Below the pieces are notes generated by a model that worked only from the letters and a program-made list of their open reading frames with translations, was not told where the DNA came from and made no database searches. This document shows positions 1 to 7,337 of a DNA stretch of 64,000 nt, in pieces. Origin of the DNA: Ureibacillus terrenus (GTDB taxonomy: Bacteria; Bacillota; Bacilli; Bacillales_A; Planococcaceae); contig NZ_VIGD01000003.1 in NCBI RefSeq assembly GCF_006569205.1, positions 124,001 through 188,000 of the forward strand, written 5' to 3'. Positions within the stretch are counted from its first letter, which is position 1. Each line of letters starts with the position of its first letter. Both the position numbers and the translations under genes were made by a program.

Positions 1-386
1 ATCATGTCTGCGATATAAACAATTTTTTCCAACTTAGACATATTTGCCCTGCCCGTTGTATGATAACGGATGGCATTTAGGATATCTTCATCCGTAATGT
101 GAAATTCATTTTCCGCAATCCACGCGCCCACGGGACCGTGCAAAATCTCCGGACCCCAATCCAAAAGTCTGGCATCAAGGCCGTTCTCTCTGACAATCGT
201 TTTCATCCATTCTTCATCCGCATATTTGGCCACATCGTGCAAAATGGCAGCGGTTTCTGCCGCTTTTGTGTCTGCACCGTATTTTTCGGCCAATTGAATT
301 GCCGTCTCCATTACTCCTATTGTATGAATAAATCTCTTTTCCGGCATCCGCGATTTAACTCGTTCCAATAATTCATTTCGCCCCAT
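1..386 (-). CDS. yqeK: YqeK, HD-domain Ap4A-type phosphohydrolase (partial, C-terminus beyond window)
   Basis: The reading frame opens at an ATG at 386 and stays open to the left edge, so the 3' part is missing. The N-terminal ~128 residues contain the HD signature (ILHDVAKY, near residue 45), then a LHGPVGA segment and an IRYHTTGR segment, all typical of the YqeK branch of HD hydrolases. Characterised family members split diadenosine tetraphosphate symmetrically into two ADP. The start overlaps the end of nadD by 14 nt, which implies translational coupling, and the yqeG-yqeH-aroE-yhbY-nadD-yqeK order is the conserved Bacillus arrangement. Family assignment is firm; the substrate is taken from family knowledge. 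Confidence 0.93.
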   Translation of the reverse strand, partial: MGRNELLERVKSRMPEKRFIHTIGVMETAIQLAEKYGADTKAAETAAILHDVAKYADEEWMKTIVRENGLDARLLDWGPEILHGPVGAWIAENEFHITDEDILNAIRYHTTGRANMSKLEKIVYIADM

Positions 387-945
387 AAAGACCTTCCTTT
401 CGTATGTATGCTTCCACTTCCGGAGGGAGAAGGAATCTCAGCGTGCCGCCTGTCGCAAACCGTTTGCGAATAAGCGTGGAAGACAGCGCAATTTCTGGAG
501 CTTCAACCATGATAATGTCATAGGACGTCTGAGATTTCGTACCCGGCCTTCTGATTCCGACAAATTTGACAAGCTCCAAAAGCTCGTCGATTTTATGCCA
601 AGTATGAAGAGTATCAATCATATCCCCGCCAATGATGAAATAAAATTCCGTGTCCGGCTCTCTCTCCTTCAAAGCTACCATTGTATCGTAAGTATAAGAT
701 ACGCCGCCCCGTTCAAGCTCTATTGTTTCAACGGTAAATTCCTTGAACGGTTTCACCAGCAATTCCACCATACGAAGCCGATTTTCGGCCGTCGAATCTT
801 TTGGCATTGTTTTGTGCGGGGCAATGGCATTGGGCATAAAGCGGACTTCATCAAGCTTTAAAGCATGATACACTTCATTTGCCATAATTAAATGTCCGAT
901 ATGCGGGGGATTGAAAGTTCCCCCCAATATGCCGACTTTTTTCAT
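373..945 (-). CDS. nadD: Nicotinate-nucleotide adenylyltransferase NadD
   Basis: Converts nicotinate mononucleotide and ATP to deamido-NAD in the NAD biosynthesis and salvage pathway, in the cytosol. The protein opens with the nucleotidyltransferase P-loop-like motif GGTFNPPHIGH, which carries the HIGH-type ATP-binding histidines, and has the ISSTLIRKR-like signature near the C-terminus (LSSTLIRKRF). About 190 aa, the usual length. Three potential starts lie together: GTG 954, ATG 948 and ATG 945. The only purine-rich stretch upstream (GGGTG) is best spaced (6 nt) from ATG 945. It sits 22 nt after yhbY and overlaps yqeK by 14 nt. Confidence 0.95.
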   Translation of the reverse strand: MKKVGILGGTFNPPHIGHLIMANEVYHALKLDEVRFMPNAIAPHKTMPKDSTAENRLRMVELLVKPFKEFTVETIELERGGVSYTYDTMVALKEREPDTEFYFIIGGDMIDTLHTWHKIDELLELVKFVGIRRPGTKSQTSYDIIMVEAPEIALSSTLIRKRFATGGTLRFLLPPEVEAYIRKEGLYGAK

Positions 946-967
946 CATGAACACCCGACTTTAAACA

Positions 968-1261
968 TTATTTAGGTAATTGGATTCGTTTATTTTTCGT
1001 TGACTCTTTATATAGCACGACCGTGAGGCCGATCAATTGGACAAGCTCGGAATTTGTCCCTTCAGCCAACGCTTCCGCCACTTCATGTTTATCCATTTCG
1101 CAATTGTCCAAAATGCGGACCTTTATCAGTTCTCTCGCCTCAAGCGCATCTTCTATTTGGCGAAGCATTTGTTCGTTTACTCCGCCTTTTCCGACCTGGA
1201 AAATCGGAGTCAAATGATGGGCCTCCGCCCGCAAAAATCTTTTCTGTTTTCCGGTAAGCAT
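968..1261 (-). CDS. yhbY: YhbY/CRM-domain RNA-binding protein (YqeI)
   Basis: A 97-residue single-domain protein of the CRM (YhbY) family, which associates with pre-50S ribosomal particles. It has the typical N-terminal LTGKQKRFLRAEAHHL segment and the family glycine-rich loop (QVGKGGV, about residues 22-28) between predicted helix and strand. A clear AGGAGG ribosome binding site precedes ATG 1261. It is flanked by aroE (17 nt upstream) and nadD, as in other Bacillus genomes, next to the ribosome-assembly GTPase yqeH. This fits a role in large-subunit maturation, although the exact RNA target is not known to me. Confidence 0.93.
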   Translation of the reverse strand: MLTGKQKRFLRAEAHHLTPIFQVGKGGVNEQMLRQIEDALEARELIKVRILDNCEMDKHEVAEALAEGTNSELVQLIGLTVVLYKESTKNKRIQLPK

Positions 1262-1278
1262 AATTTCCTCCTGGTTGT

Positions 1279-2100
1279 CTATTTTAATTGTTCCATCAAT
1301 CTTTTCATCATTTCTTCCGTATCCGGATATTGTCCAAGCCAGTGCTTAAAAGCGATTGCCCCTTGGTGGACAAACATTCCCAATCCTGTCACGATTTTTG
1401 CTCCGCGCTTTTCAGCTTCCAGCAAAAATGGCGTCATTAAAGGATTATATACGATATCCGCTGCAATCGCCTCTTTTTGCAGCCCGTCCAGCGAAATTGG
1501 AAGCCCGCTTTCCCCGGTGGATAACCCTAACGAAGTCGCCTGAATGACGATGCCGTACTGAGACAGCTGTTTTTCCGCTTCTTCCAGGGAGAGCGCGGTT
1601 CCGCTGCCGAGTTCTTGTATGATGCTTTCCGCCTTCGACACGGTACGATTGGCAATATCAACTTGTTTATAGCCATATTCTTTCAATGCAAAAGCAATCC
1701 CTCTGCCAGCACCACCTGCACCTATGATCAGCACCTTATTCTCCTTATGCTTTCCAACCGCTTCCTCCAGGGCATGAACAAAGCCGGCACCATCCGTATT
1801 ATATCCTTTTAATGTGCCATCCTCTTGTCTCACAACCGTATTGACGGCGCCCATTTTTTCTGCCATCGGATCAAGTTCGTCCAAATATTGGATAATCTCT
1901 TCCTTATGGGGTATTGTTACATTCCATCCGCTTGCCCCGAGCAATTTTAAAGCGGCCACCGCTTCCCTTAAATTCTCCCTTTTGACATGGATGGGAATAT
2001 ATGCCGCATCGATTCCCATTTCCTGAAACCACGTATTATGCATAAAAGGGGATTTTGAATGTTCAATCGGATCGCCAATCACGGCAAACCATTTTTTCAT
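1279..2100 (-). CDS. aroE: Shikimate dehydrogenase AroE
   Basis: Reduces 3-dehydroshikimate to shikimate with NADPH in aromatic amino acid synthesis. 273 aa, normal size. The N-terminal substrate domain has GDPIEHSKSPFMHN (residues ~8-21), with the Ser-x-Ser shikimate-binding pair. NVTIPHKE, about residue 60, carries the catalytic Lys. A Rossmann GAGGAGRG nucleotide-binding loop follows around residue 127, and NRT (residues ~151-153) is the usual NADPH-phosphate contact. RBS GAGGTAGGA precedes ATG 2100. Located between yqeH and yhbY in the conserved operon. Confidence 0.96.
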   Translation of the reverse strand: MKKWFAVIGDPIEHSKSPFMHNTWFQEMGIDAAYIPIHVKRENLREAVAALKLLGASGWNVTIPHKEEIIQYLDELDPMAEKMGAVNTVVRQEDGTLKGYNTDGAGFVHALEEAVGKHKENKVLIIGAGGAGRGIAFALKEYGYKQVDIANRTVSKAESIIQELGSGTALSLEEAEKQLSQYGIVIQATSLGLSTGESGLPISLDGLQKEAIAADIVYNPLMTPFLLEAEKRGAKIVTGLGMFVHQGAIAFKHWLGQYPDTEEMMKRLMEQLK

Positions 2101-2118
2101 CTTCCTACCTCTCTCTCT

Positions 2119-3222
2119 TTAAATTAACGAAGGCCGAACGAATACTTCTACACCTTTTGGTGCATGGCAGGCTACGACGGCCGGCGAATGCTGCACGGTA
2201 ATCCATCCAAGTCCCGAAATCACAATATCCGTTTTGCCTTGCTTAATGGAAAATTCATGACGGACAAATTCCGGCAACCGGTCCAAATATTCTTCGGAAG
2301 GGGGAGACAATAATTTCCCTTTATGTTCCTGATACAATCCGTCCGCTTTTACCAGTTTCGTGCGATGTATAGGCAGATCGTTCGAAACATATATTGTAAA
2401 TGAATTACGGTTGCCTTTAATGTAGTCAAAACGGGCAAGACCTCCAATAAACAAGGTCTGTTCAGGGTTTAATTGGTACACTTTCGGCTTAATCTCTTTC
2501 TTCGGTGTAATATATTTGAGCTCGCTTTCGTGGATATGATGGGCCATTTGATGATGATTGATGATTCCCGGCGTATCGTAAATGGCGGTTCCGTCTTCCA
2601 GAGGAATCCGGATCATATCAAGGGTTGTCCCCGGAAAATGGGATGTCGTGATTAAATCTCCTTCGCCGGTAACCTTCTTAATGATGCGGTTAATGAATGT
2701 CGACTTCCCTACATTGGTGCATCCTACGACAAAGACATCTTTTCCTTCGCGGTATTGTCCAATCGCTTCGATCACTTCATCCATTCCATATCCTTTATGC
2801 GCGCTTACAAGTTTCACGTCAATCGGGAACAAACCGTATTCCCGGCAGGCTCTTTTCAACCAACGGATGACTTTTTCTTTTTTCACCGATTTAGGCAACA
2901 AATCCGATTTATTGGCCACAAGCAATACCGGATTGTTCCCGACAAACCGGTGAATTCCCGGAATGAAGCTTCCGTTGAAGTCAAAAATATCTACAATTTT
3001 TACAATCAATCCGTCATGTTCGCTTAATCCGTTCAAGATTCTTAAAAAGTCGTCATCCGTCAGGCGGACCGGTTGCAGTTCGTTATAATGTTTCAACCGA
3101 AAGCATCTTTGGCAAATGATTTCTTCTTTTTCCAAAGTTTTTGGCGGCGCATAGCCCGGTGCCTCCGGGTCTTCCGTCTGGATTTTGACACCGCAGCCAA
3201 TGCAAATTGGCATTTCAGTCAT
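2119..3222 (-). CDS. yqeH: Ribosome biogenesis GTPase YqeH (circularly permuted)
   Basis: GTPase needed for 30S subunit assembly. The N-terminus carries a CxxC...CxxC zinc finger (CIGCG, then CQRCF about 30 residues on). The GTPase motifs come in permuted order: NKSD (G4) and SAHKG (G5) precede the P-loop GCTNVGKST (G1), followed by the TTSHFPGTT switch and DTPGI (G3). Upstream in-frame codons exist to 3237, but GGGAGG lies just before ATG 3222, giving 367 aa, close to the family norm. That ATG overlaps the yqeG stop as TAATG, so translation is probably coupled. Confidence 0.95.
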   Translation of the reverse strand: MTEMPICIGCGVKIQTEDPEAPGYAPPKTLEKEEIICQRCFRLKHYNELQPVRLTDDDFLRILNGLSEHDGLIVKIVDIFDFNGSFIPGIHRFVGNNPVLLVANKSDLLPKSVKKEKVIRWLKRACREYGLFPIDVKLVSAHKGYGMDEVIEAIGQYREGKDVFVVGCTNVGKSTFINRIIKKVTGEGDLITTSHFPGTTLDMIRIPLEDGTAIYDTPGIINHHQMAHHIHESELKYITPKKEIKPKVYQLNPEQTLFIGGLARFDYIKGNRNSFTIYVSNDLPIHRTKLVKADGLYQEHKGKLLSPPSEEYLDRLPEFVRHEFSIKQGKTDIVISGLGWITVQHSPAVVACHAPKGVEVFVRPSLI

Positions 3223-3740
3223 TATCTTTCCTCCCACATCGTAATTCCTTTTCGTTTTAAAACATTAAACAACCGTTTTTCGAAAAAGCGGTTAAAGCGC
3301 GTAACAAAACCATCCGACTCCGCAACGGGCCGGACCAAAAACGTATAGAGTTCGAGCCGTTTCGCACCAAAAATGTCCGTAAGCAGCTGATCCCCTATCA
3401 TCGCTACTTCTCTCCTGCTTAATTCCAATTTTTCCAACGCCGCTTTATAAGCCAGCCCCAATGGTTTTTTGGCACGGTACACATATGGAATCTCCAGAGG
3501 CTCCGCAAATCGTTTCACCCGCGCTTCGCTGTTGTTGGAAGCAATCACGATGCGGATGCCCGCCTCTTTCATGATTTGCATCCATTCCGCAACTTCCTCC
3601 GTTGCATCCTTCCGATTCCATTCAATCAATGTATTATCTAAATCGGTGATCAACCCGCGTATTCCTAACTGATACAATTTTTCAGGAGTTATTTCAAATA
3701 CAGATGTCACAAATTCATTCGGCAAGAATAACTTATACAA
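3222..3740 (-). CDS. yqeG: YqeG family HAD IIIA-type phosphatase
   Basis: Haloacid-dehalogenase phosphatase of the YqeG family, first gene of the operon. The nucleophile motif DLDNTLIEW is near the N-terminus, with the second motif ASNNSE and the third IGDQLLTD; all catalytic aspartates are present. The frame is open to an ATG at 3794, but a perfect extended -10 (TGCTATAAT) lies at 3775-3783, so the mRNA should start near 3768. The best start is then TTG 3740, preceded by AAAGGGG at 8 nt, giving 172 aa, the B. subtilis YqeG length. The physiological substrate is not established. Confidence 0.9.
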   Translation of the reverse strand: MYKLFLPNEFVTSVFEITPEKLYQLGIRGLITDLDNTLIEWNRKDATEEVAEWMQIMKEAGIRIVIASNNSEARVKRFAEPLEIPYVYRAKKPLGLAYKAALEKLELSRREVAMIGDQLLTDIFGAKRLELYTFLVRPVAESDGFVTRFNRFFEKRLFNVLKRKGITMWEER

Positions 3741-3774
3741 TAGCCTTTCCCCTTTTTTACAAAATTTCTTTCCC

Positions 3775-3783
3775 ATTATAGCA
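3775..3783 (-). promoter_or_regulatory. Extended -10 promoter of the yqeG-yqeK operon
   Basis: On the minus strand the sequence reads TGCTATAAT, a perfect extended -10 element; no convincing -35 is seen, as is common for such promoters. It lies 35-43 nt upstream of the proposed TTG start of yqeG and inside the longest possible reading frame, which argues for the shorter protein. Confidence 0.65.
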
Positions 3784-3944
3784 TATCCCTTCAATTTGAA
3801 ACCTATGTGGACCCTGCATTCGGCAGCAGTTTCATCCTCAAATATAGTACAACATTTGCAACAATTTCTAAACTATCAAATGTTCAACATTTCTATCAAC
3901 CATTTCACGCATTTTACTTTTTTCTACAGAATGAGCGCAATTAC

Positions 3945-3973
3945 TCATGTTTGCATAATATAGTACATATAAT
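3945..3973 (+). promoter_or_regulatory. Sigma-E-like promoter of sigK
   Basis: TCATGTT (3945-3951), a 14-bp spacer, and CATATAAT (3966-3973) match the sigma-E consensus (TCATATT-14-CATACANT) closely. Mother-cell sigK is known to be transcribed by sigma-E with SpoIIID. The -10 box covers the upstream ATG at 3972, ruling that codon out as a start. Confidence 0.6.
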
Positions 3974-4001
3974 GTCGAAAAAAGCGGAAAGGATGTGGTC
4001 C

Positions 4002-4727
4002 TTGGGCGGCATATTGGCATCTTTGATTCAGCTTTGGCTAGACATCCCCGCGTTTCTAGGATACTTGAAAGGGCAGGCGTTTCATAAGCCCTTTACATCC
4101 GAAGAAGAAGCAGAAGCCATTGAACGTTTTCTTGCAGGAGATGAACAGGCAAGGCTTGATTTAATCGAACGGAATATGAGGCTCGTTGCCCACGTTGTAA
4201 AGAAGTTTCATCCACCCCATGAACAGCTGGACGATTATATCTCCATCGGGACCATCGGTTTAATGAAAGCGGTCAGCAGCTATACGCCGGATAAAAAAAC
4301 CCGCCTTGCCACATACGCAGCCAGATGTATCGAGAACGAAATCCTGATGCACTTGCGGGCACAAAAAAAGGTGCAAAAGGACGTATCTTTGTTCGAACCG
4401 ATCGGCGTCGACAAAGAAGGACAATCGTTGCAAATCCGGGATATATTGCAATTGGATGAAAAACCTGCCGTTGAAAAAATCGAACAAAAAGAAAGTTTTG
4501 AACAACTATACTCCTATCTGAAAACACTGGATCCGAGGGAATTGGAGATTATCATTTACCGCTACGGTTTAAATAACGAAGAACCTTTGACACAAAAGGA
4601 AATAGCAAAAAAATTGAATATTTCCCGAAGCTATGTATCCCGCATCGAGAAAAGGGCTCTCGTGAAATTGTACCAGCAGTTTAAACATAATCAAAATGAA
4701 AGAGAAAGGGAACGGGAAAAAAAGTAA
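4002..4727 (+). CDS. sigK: RNA polymerase sigma factor SigK (late mother cell), uninterrupted
   Basis: Late mother-cell sporulation sigma factor, made as pro-sigma-K and cleaved by SpoIVFB. The hydrophobic pro-sequence (about 20 residues ending near LGYLKGQAF) precedes region 2 (NMRLVAHVVKKF, ISIGTIGLMKA, ATYAARCIENEIL) and region 4 (TQKEIAKKLNISRSYVSRIEKRA, helix-turn-helix). Starting at TTG 4002, with GGAAAGG 9 nt upstream, gives 241 aa, the same length as reconstituted B. subtilis SigK. ATG 3993 is too close to that RBS and ATG 3972 lies in the promoter. The gene is continuous, with no skin-type element splitting it. Confidence 0.93.
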   Translation: MGGILASLIQLWLDIPAFLGYLKGQAFHKPFTSEEEAEAIERFLAGDEQARLDLIERNMRLVAHVVKKFHPPHEQLDDYISIGTIGLMKAVSSYTPDKKTRLATYAARCIENEILMHLRAQKKVQKDVSLFEPIGVDKEGQSLQIRDILQLDEKPAVEKIEQKESFEQLYSYLKTLDPRELEIIIYRYGLNNEEPLTQKEIAKKLNISRSYVSRIEKRALVKLYQQFKHNQNEREREREKK

Positions 4728-4730
4728 GAC

Positions 4731-4772
4731 ACTGAGCCGGCTCATTATTGGAGCGGCTCAGTTTTATTTTTA
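4731..4772 (+). terminator. Intrinsic terminator of sigK
   Basis: A 9-bp stem ACTGAGCCG / CGGCTCAGT with a 14-nt loop, followed by TTTATTTTTAT, begins 3 nt after the sigK stop. Confidence 0.85.
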
Positions 4773-4773
4773 T

Positions 4774-4815
4774 AAAAAAGAAAAAGCTCATTTAAATATA
4801 CATTTAAACGAGCTT
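4774..4815 (-). terminator. Intrinsic terminator of the 33-aa ORF
   Basis: Read on the minus strand, AGCTCGTTTAAAT and ATTTAAATGAGCT form a 13-bp stem with one wobble, followed by TTTTTCTTTTTT. It lies 9 nt after the stop of the small gene, facing the sigK terminator, and supports that small gene being a real transcribed unit. Confidence 0.8.
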
Positions 4816-4823
4816 ATCAGTCA

Positions 4824-4925
4824 TTATTTATCAAATTTTGCTAAATCGCTGCTCGCACCGTACCATGCGATAATCCCTACAAGAGCAGTGATGATGACAG
4901 AAACTAACATTAACGTTAATTCCAT
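4824..4925 (-). CDS. Small membrane peptide, 33 aa, function unknown
   Basis: Not recognised. The ORF starts at ATG 4925 behind a strong GAGGAGG ribosome binding site 7 nt upstream and encodes 33 residues: MELTLMLVSVIITALVG begins a single hydrophobic segment (about residues 3-23), followed by a short polar tail ending in a DK pair. It is followed directly by its own intrinsic terminator and lies 81 nt after mtnN on the same strand. The RBS, membrane segment and terminator together make a real gene likely. It could be a membrane-complex subunit, a regulatory peptide, or a type I toxin-like peptide; nothing in the sequence decides. Confidence 0.65.
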   Translation of the reverse strand: MELTLMLVSVIITALVGIIAWYGASSDLAKFDK

Positions 4926-5006
4926 AACTTAACCTCCTCTAAAATATAACACGCCTACATATATATTACTTTTTTCAAAATCATATCGTCAAGACCTTGT
5001 CAAAGC

Positions 5007-5699
5007 TCATAATTTCTCGATGGTTTTTAGAACAATCTCTGTGGAATGTTTGGCGGCCAAAGGCAAAAACTCCTCAAAGCTGATATTCGATTCTTTTCCC
5101 GCAATATCGGATAAAGCGCGAATCACCACAAATGGCGTTTTGAAATGATGGCAAACTTGAGCCACCGCAGCGGCCTCCATTTCGCAGGCTTTCATTTGCG
5201 GGAAATGGCTCCGCACCGCTTCCACCCGCTCAGGGTCGCTCATAAATGAATCTCCTGAGCAAATAAGGCCGACGCCATATGTGTGCTCCCCGATTTCTTC
5301 CACCGCTTCAACCGCCAATTTCACCAAAGATTCATCCGCTTTGTAGGAAGCCGGCATCCTCGGCACTTGCCCCATTTCATATCCAAAAACAGTGCAATCC
5401 ACATCATGGTGGCGCACTTCATCCGAAATGACAACGGAACCCACTTCCAGCTCCGGATCATATCCGCCTGCGGAACCTGTATTAATGACTACATCAGGGT
5501 GAAATTGATGAAGCAGAATCGTCGTTGTCATGGCGGCATTCACCTTGCCGATGCCGCTTTTTAACAATACGATCTCTTTCCCTTTGTATGTACCAGTAGT
5601 ATATTCATTGCCCGCAATGGTCATGACCTGTTTATCTTCCAAGGCATCCCTCAAAAGTTCCACTTCTTCTTCCATCGCACCGATTACTGCAATTTTCAT
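5007..5699 (-). CDS. mtnN: 5'-methylthioadenosine/S-adenosylhomocysteine nucleosidase MtnN
   Basis: Hydrolyses MTA and SAH to adenine plus S-methylthioribose or S-ribosylhomocysteine, removing by-products of methylation and polyamine synthesis. 230 aa. The [10 protein letters not shown] opening carries the catalytic Glu12-type residue. [17 protein letters not shown] and the [11 protein letters not shown] segment (ribose-binding Glu) are diagnostic, and IRALSDIAG includes the catalytic Asp. A GGAGG RBS lies just upstream of ATG 5699. In B. subtilis the gene heads a cysteine recycling operon (mccA, mccB); those genes are not next to it here, and it follows yrrS by 62 nt instead. Confidence 0.96.
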   Translation of the reverse strand: MKIAVIGAMEEEVELLRDALEDKQVMTIAGNEYTTGTYKGKEIVLLKSGIGKVNAAMTTTILLHQFHPDVVINTGSAGGYDPELEVGSVVISDEVRHHDVDCTVFGYEMGQVPRMPASYKADESLVKLAVEAVEEIGEHTYGVGLICSGDSFMSDPERVEAVRSHFPQMKACEMEAAAVAQVCHHFKTPFVVIRALSDIAGKESNISFEEFLPLAAKHSTEIVLKTIEKL

Positions 5700-5761
5700 T
5701 TATTTTTCCTCCTCCATATAACATCTATTCCAAAGTAACGGAAAAGAGGAAAAAGGTCAAT

Positions 5762-6421
5762 TCAGTTCTTATATGTTCCGTTAAGTTGTTTTAATATTTC
5801 CACCTTAATTGGAATCCAGCCCGCATTGTCGATCCATTTAATGTGTACCCGGTATTTTTTGGATTGATCCTTTGAAGAAACGACCGCAATTGCCCCTTTT
5901 CCTGTCCCATCATTTCTTACGGACCAATAAATGATATCGTCTTCCGGAAGTTCAACCGCATTGCGGATGGTGATCAATTTCTCCTCATAATCGATATGCC
6001 CTTCCTGGAATGCGGAAACATGCTCTCCTGTTTGTTTCGTCGGAGTCACTTTCCAATTGTTGTTCACGATGACTTTTTCCACATTGGCGTCCTTCGAAGT
6101 CGTCACGATGATATCATCACCGTTTTCAAAGCTGTCAGATGCATCTTCATCCCCAAGCTCTCCCGGCTTTTCGCTTTTTTCATTATTCTTATCATTTTCC
6201 CCGGCTTTATTGGATTGTTTCCCTTTTCCCGCTTTCATTTCTTGGATCGTTTCCGCATCTTTTGCTTCCTGCTGTTCATCATTCACGATGAAATACACAT
6301 TAATGACGATTAATGTAAAGACGATGGCGATCAATATATTCAGAATGCGGTTCATTTTCCGCTTATTGTTTGAAATGCGTCTCATTCTCCGGCTTTTCAT
6401 TTCTTGATTTTCTTGCGGCAT
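5762..6421 (-). CDS. yrrS: YrrS family membrane protein (DUF1510)
   Basis: 219-residue protein with a basic N-terminus (KSRRMRRISNNKRKMNR), one transmembrane helix at about residues 26-46, a long polar linker rich in Lys, Glu and Asp, and a conserved C-terminal domain with VIYWSVRNDG-like sequence (DDIIYWSVRNDGTGKG) and WIPIKVEIL near the end. This topology fits a bitopic protein with an extracytoplasmic domain. Its position between greA and mtnN matches B. subtilis yrrS. In Bacillus the family is associated with sporulation and cell-wall genes, but its biochemical role is unknown. AAGGAGG RBS upstream of ATG 6421. Confidence 0.85.
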   Translation of the reverse strand: MPQENQEMKSRRMRRISNNKRKMNRILNILIAIVFTLIVINVYFIVNDEQQEAKDAETIQEMKAGKGKQSNKAGENDKNNEKSEKPGELGDEDASDSFENGDDIIVTTSKDANVEKVIVNNNWKVTPTKQTGEHVSAFQEGHIDYEEKLITIRNAVELPEDDIIYWSVRNDGTGKGAIAVVSSKDQSKKYRVHIKWIDNAGWIPIKVEILKQLNGTYKN

Positions 6422-6520
6422 ACAATTCCTCCTTTCTACTTTTTACATATTACCAAGAAAACGAGAAAATCCATGATCTTCAATAATTTTTTAAGAAAGT
6501 TGTTAAAAAATATTACAAAT

Positions 6521-6558
6521 GAAAAAGTCGACAAATTTTTAAACAAAAATTTGTCGAC
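6521..6558 (-). terminator. Intrinsic terminator of greA
   Basis: A perfect 14-bp inverted repeat (GTCGACAAATTTTT, 4-nt loop) followed on the minus strand by TTTTTC, 16 nt after the greA stop. Confidence 0.92.
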
Positions 6559-6574
6559 CGTTTACAAAGCGAAA

Positions 6575-7063
6575 TCATTCGTAAGAAGAACGGATGTTGA
6601 CGATTTTTACTTCCATCTCGCCGCCTGGAGTCGTGAATTTTACTACATCTCCCACTTTATGGCCCATCAACGCTTTTGCAATAGGCGAATCGTTTGAGAT
6701 TTTCCCCTCAAACGGATCCGCTTCCGCCGAGCCGACAATGACATATTCTTCTTCTTCTCCATCAGGCAATTCCACGAATGTAACCGCTTTACCCAGTGTA
6801 ACGATGTCAGCTTCATCTTCGTTTTCTTCAATGATCACCGCATTGCGGAGCATATTTTCGATTGCCGAAATGCGGCTTTCTACGAATGCTTGTTCTTCTT
6901 TGGCGGAATCGTACTCAGAGTTTTCGGACAAATCTCCAAAACCGCGGGCCACTTTAATGCGTTCTACGACTTCTTTCCGTTTTTCCGTTTTTAAATATTC
7001 CAACTCTTTTTCCAATTTTTCTTTACCAGCCAAAGTCATTGGGTATTGTTTTTCATTTGCCAA
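6575..7063 (-). CDS. greA: Transcription elongation factor GreA
   Basis: Rescues backtracked RNA polymerase by stimulating cleavage of the nascent RNA through the secondary channel. The N-terminal coiled coil (about residues 8-75) contains the conserved tip region with acidic residues in [15 protein letters not shown]. The C-terminal FKBP-like domain contains [20 protein letters not shown]. The frame opens at GTG 7072, but AAGGAG abuts that codon and is ideally placed (8 nt) for TTG 7063, giving 162 aa, close to the family length. Confidence 0.96.
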   Translation of the reverse strand: MANEKQYPMTLAGKEKLEKELEYLKTEKRKEVVERIKVARGFGDLSENSEYDSAKEEQAFVESRISAIENMLRNAVIIEENEDEADIVTLGKAVTFVELPDGEEEEYVIVGSAEADPFEGKISNDSPIAKALMGHKVGDVVKFTTPGGEMEVKIVNIRSSYE

Positions 7064-7165
7064 GACAATCACTCCTTAAGATACATCGCTTTTTTCCAAT
7101 GCAGTAATGCATGGAGATGCAATCGTTTTCTCTTGCGCAAAAATGTTCTTCTATATGATAAAACC

Positions 7166-7234
7166 CGGTTATTAGAAAAGCATATGTCGCGTTGGAATCT
7201 TTTAGAAGAACCGACGCACGCCCTCTAATAACCG
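7166..7234. other. Long-range inverted repeat in the greA-trhP2 intergenic region
   Basis: A perfect 11-bp repeat, CGGTTATTAGA (7166-7176) and TCTAATAACCG (7224-7234), encloses a second, weaker stem GCGTTGG / CCGACGC (7189-7195 and 7211-7217). On the minus strand the outer stem is followed by GGGTTTTATC, so it could terminate the trhP operon; it could also be a structured leader of greA. The inner stem pairs better as plus-strand RNA (one G-U wobble rather than a C-A mismatch). Confidence 0.45.
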
Positions 7235-7337
7235 AATTTTACGACTTAATTTATATAATTGTATGGAATGTTAAAATCATGCAAATAATACAATATCCAT
7301 CATAGTACACATTGAAGCTTGTTTCAAGAACCATTCT

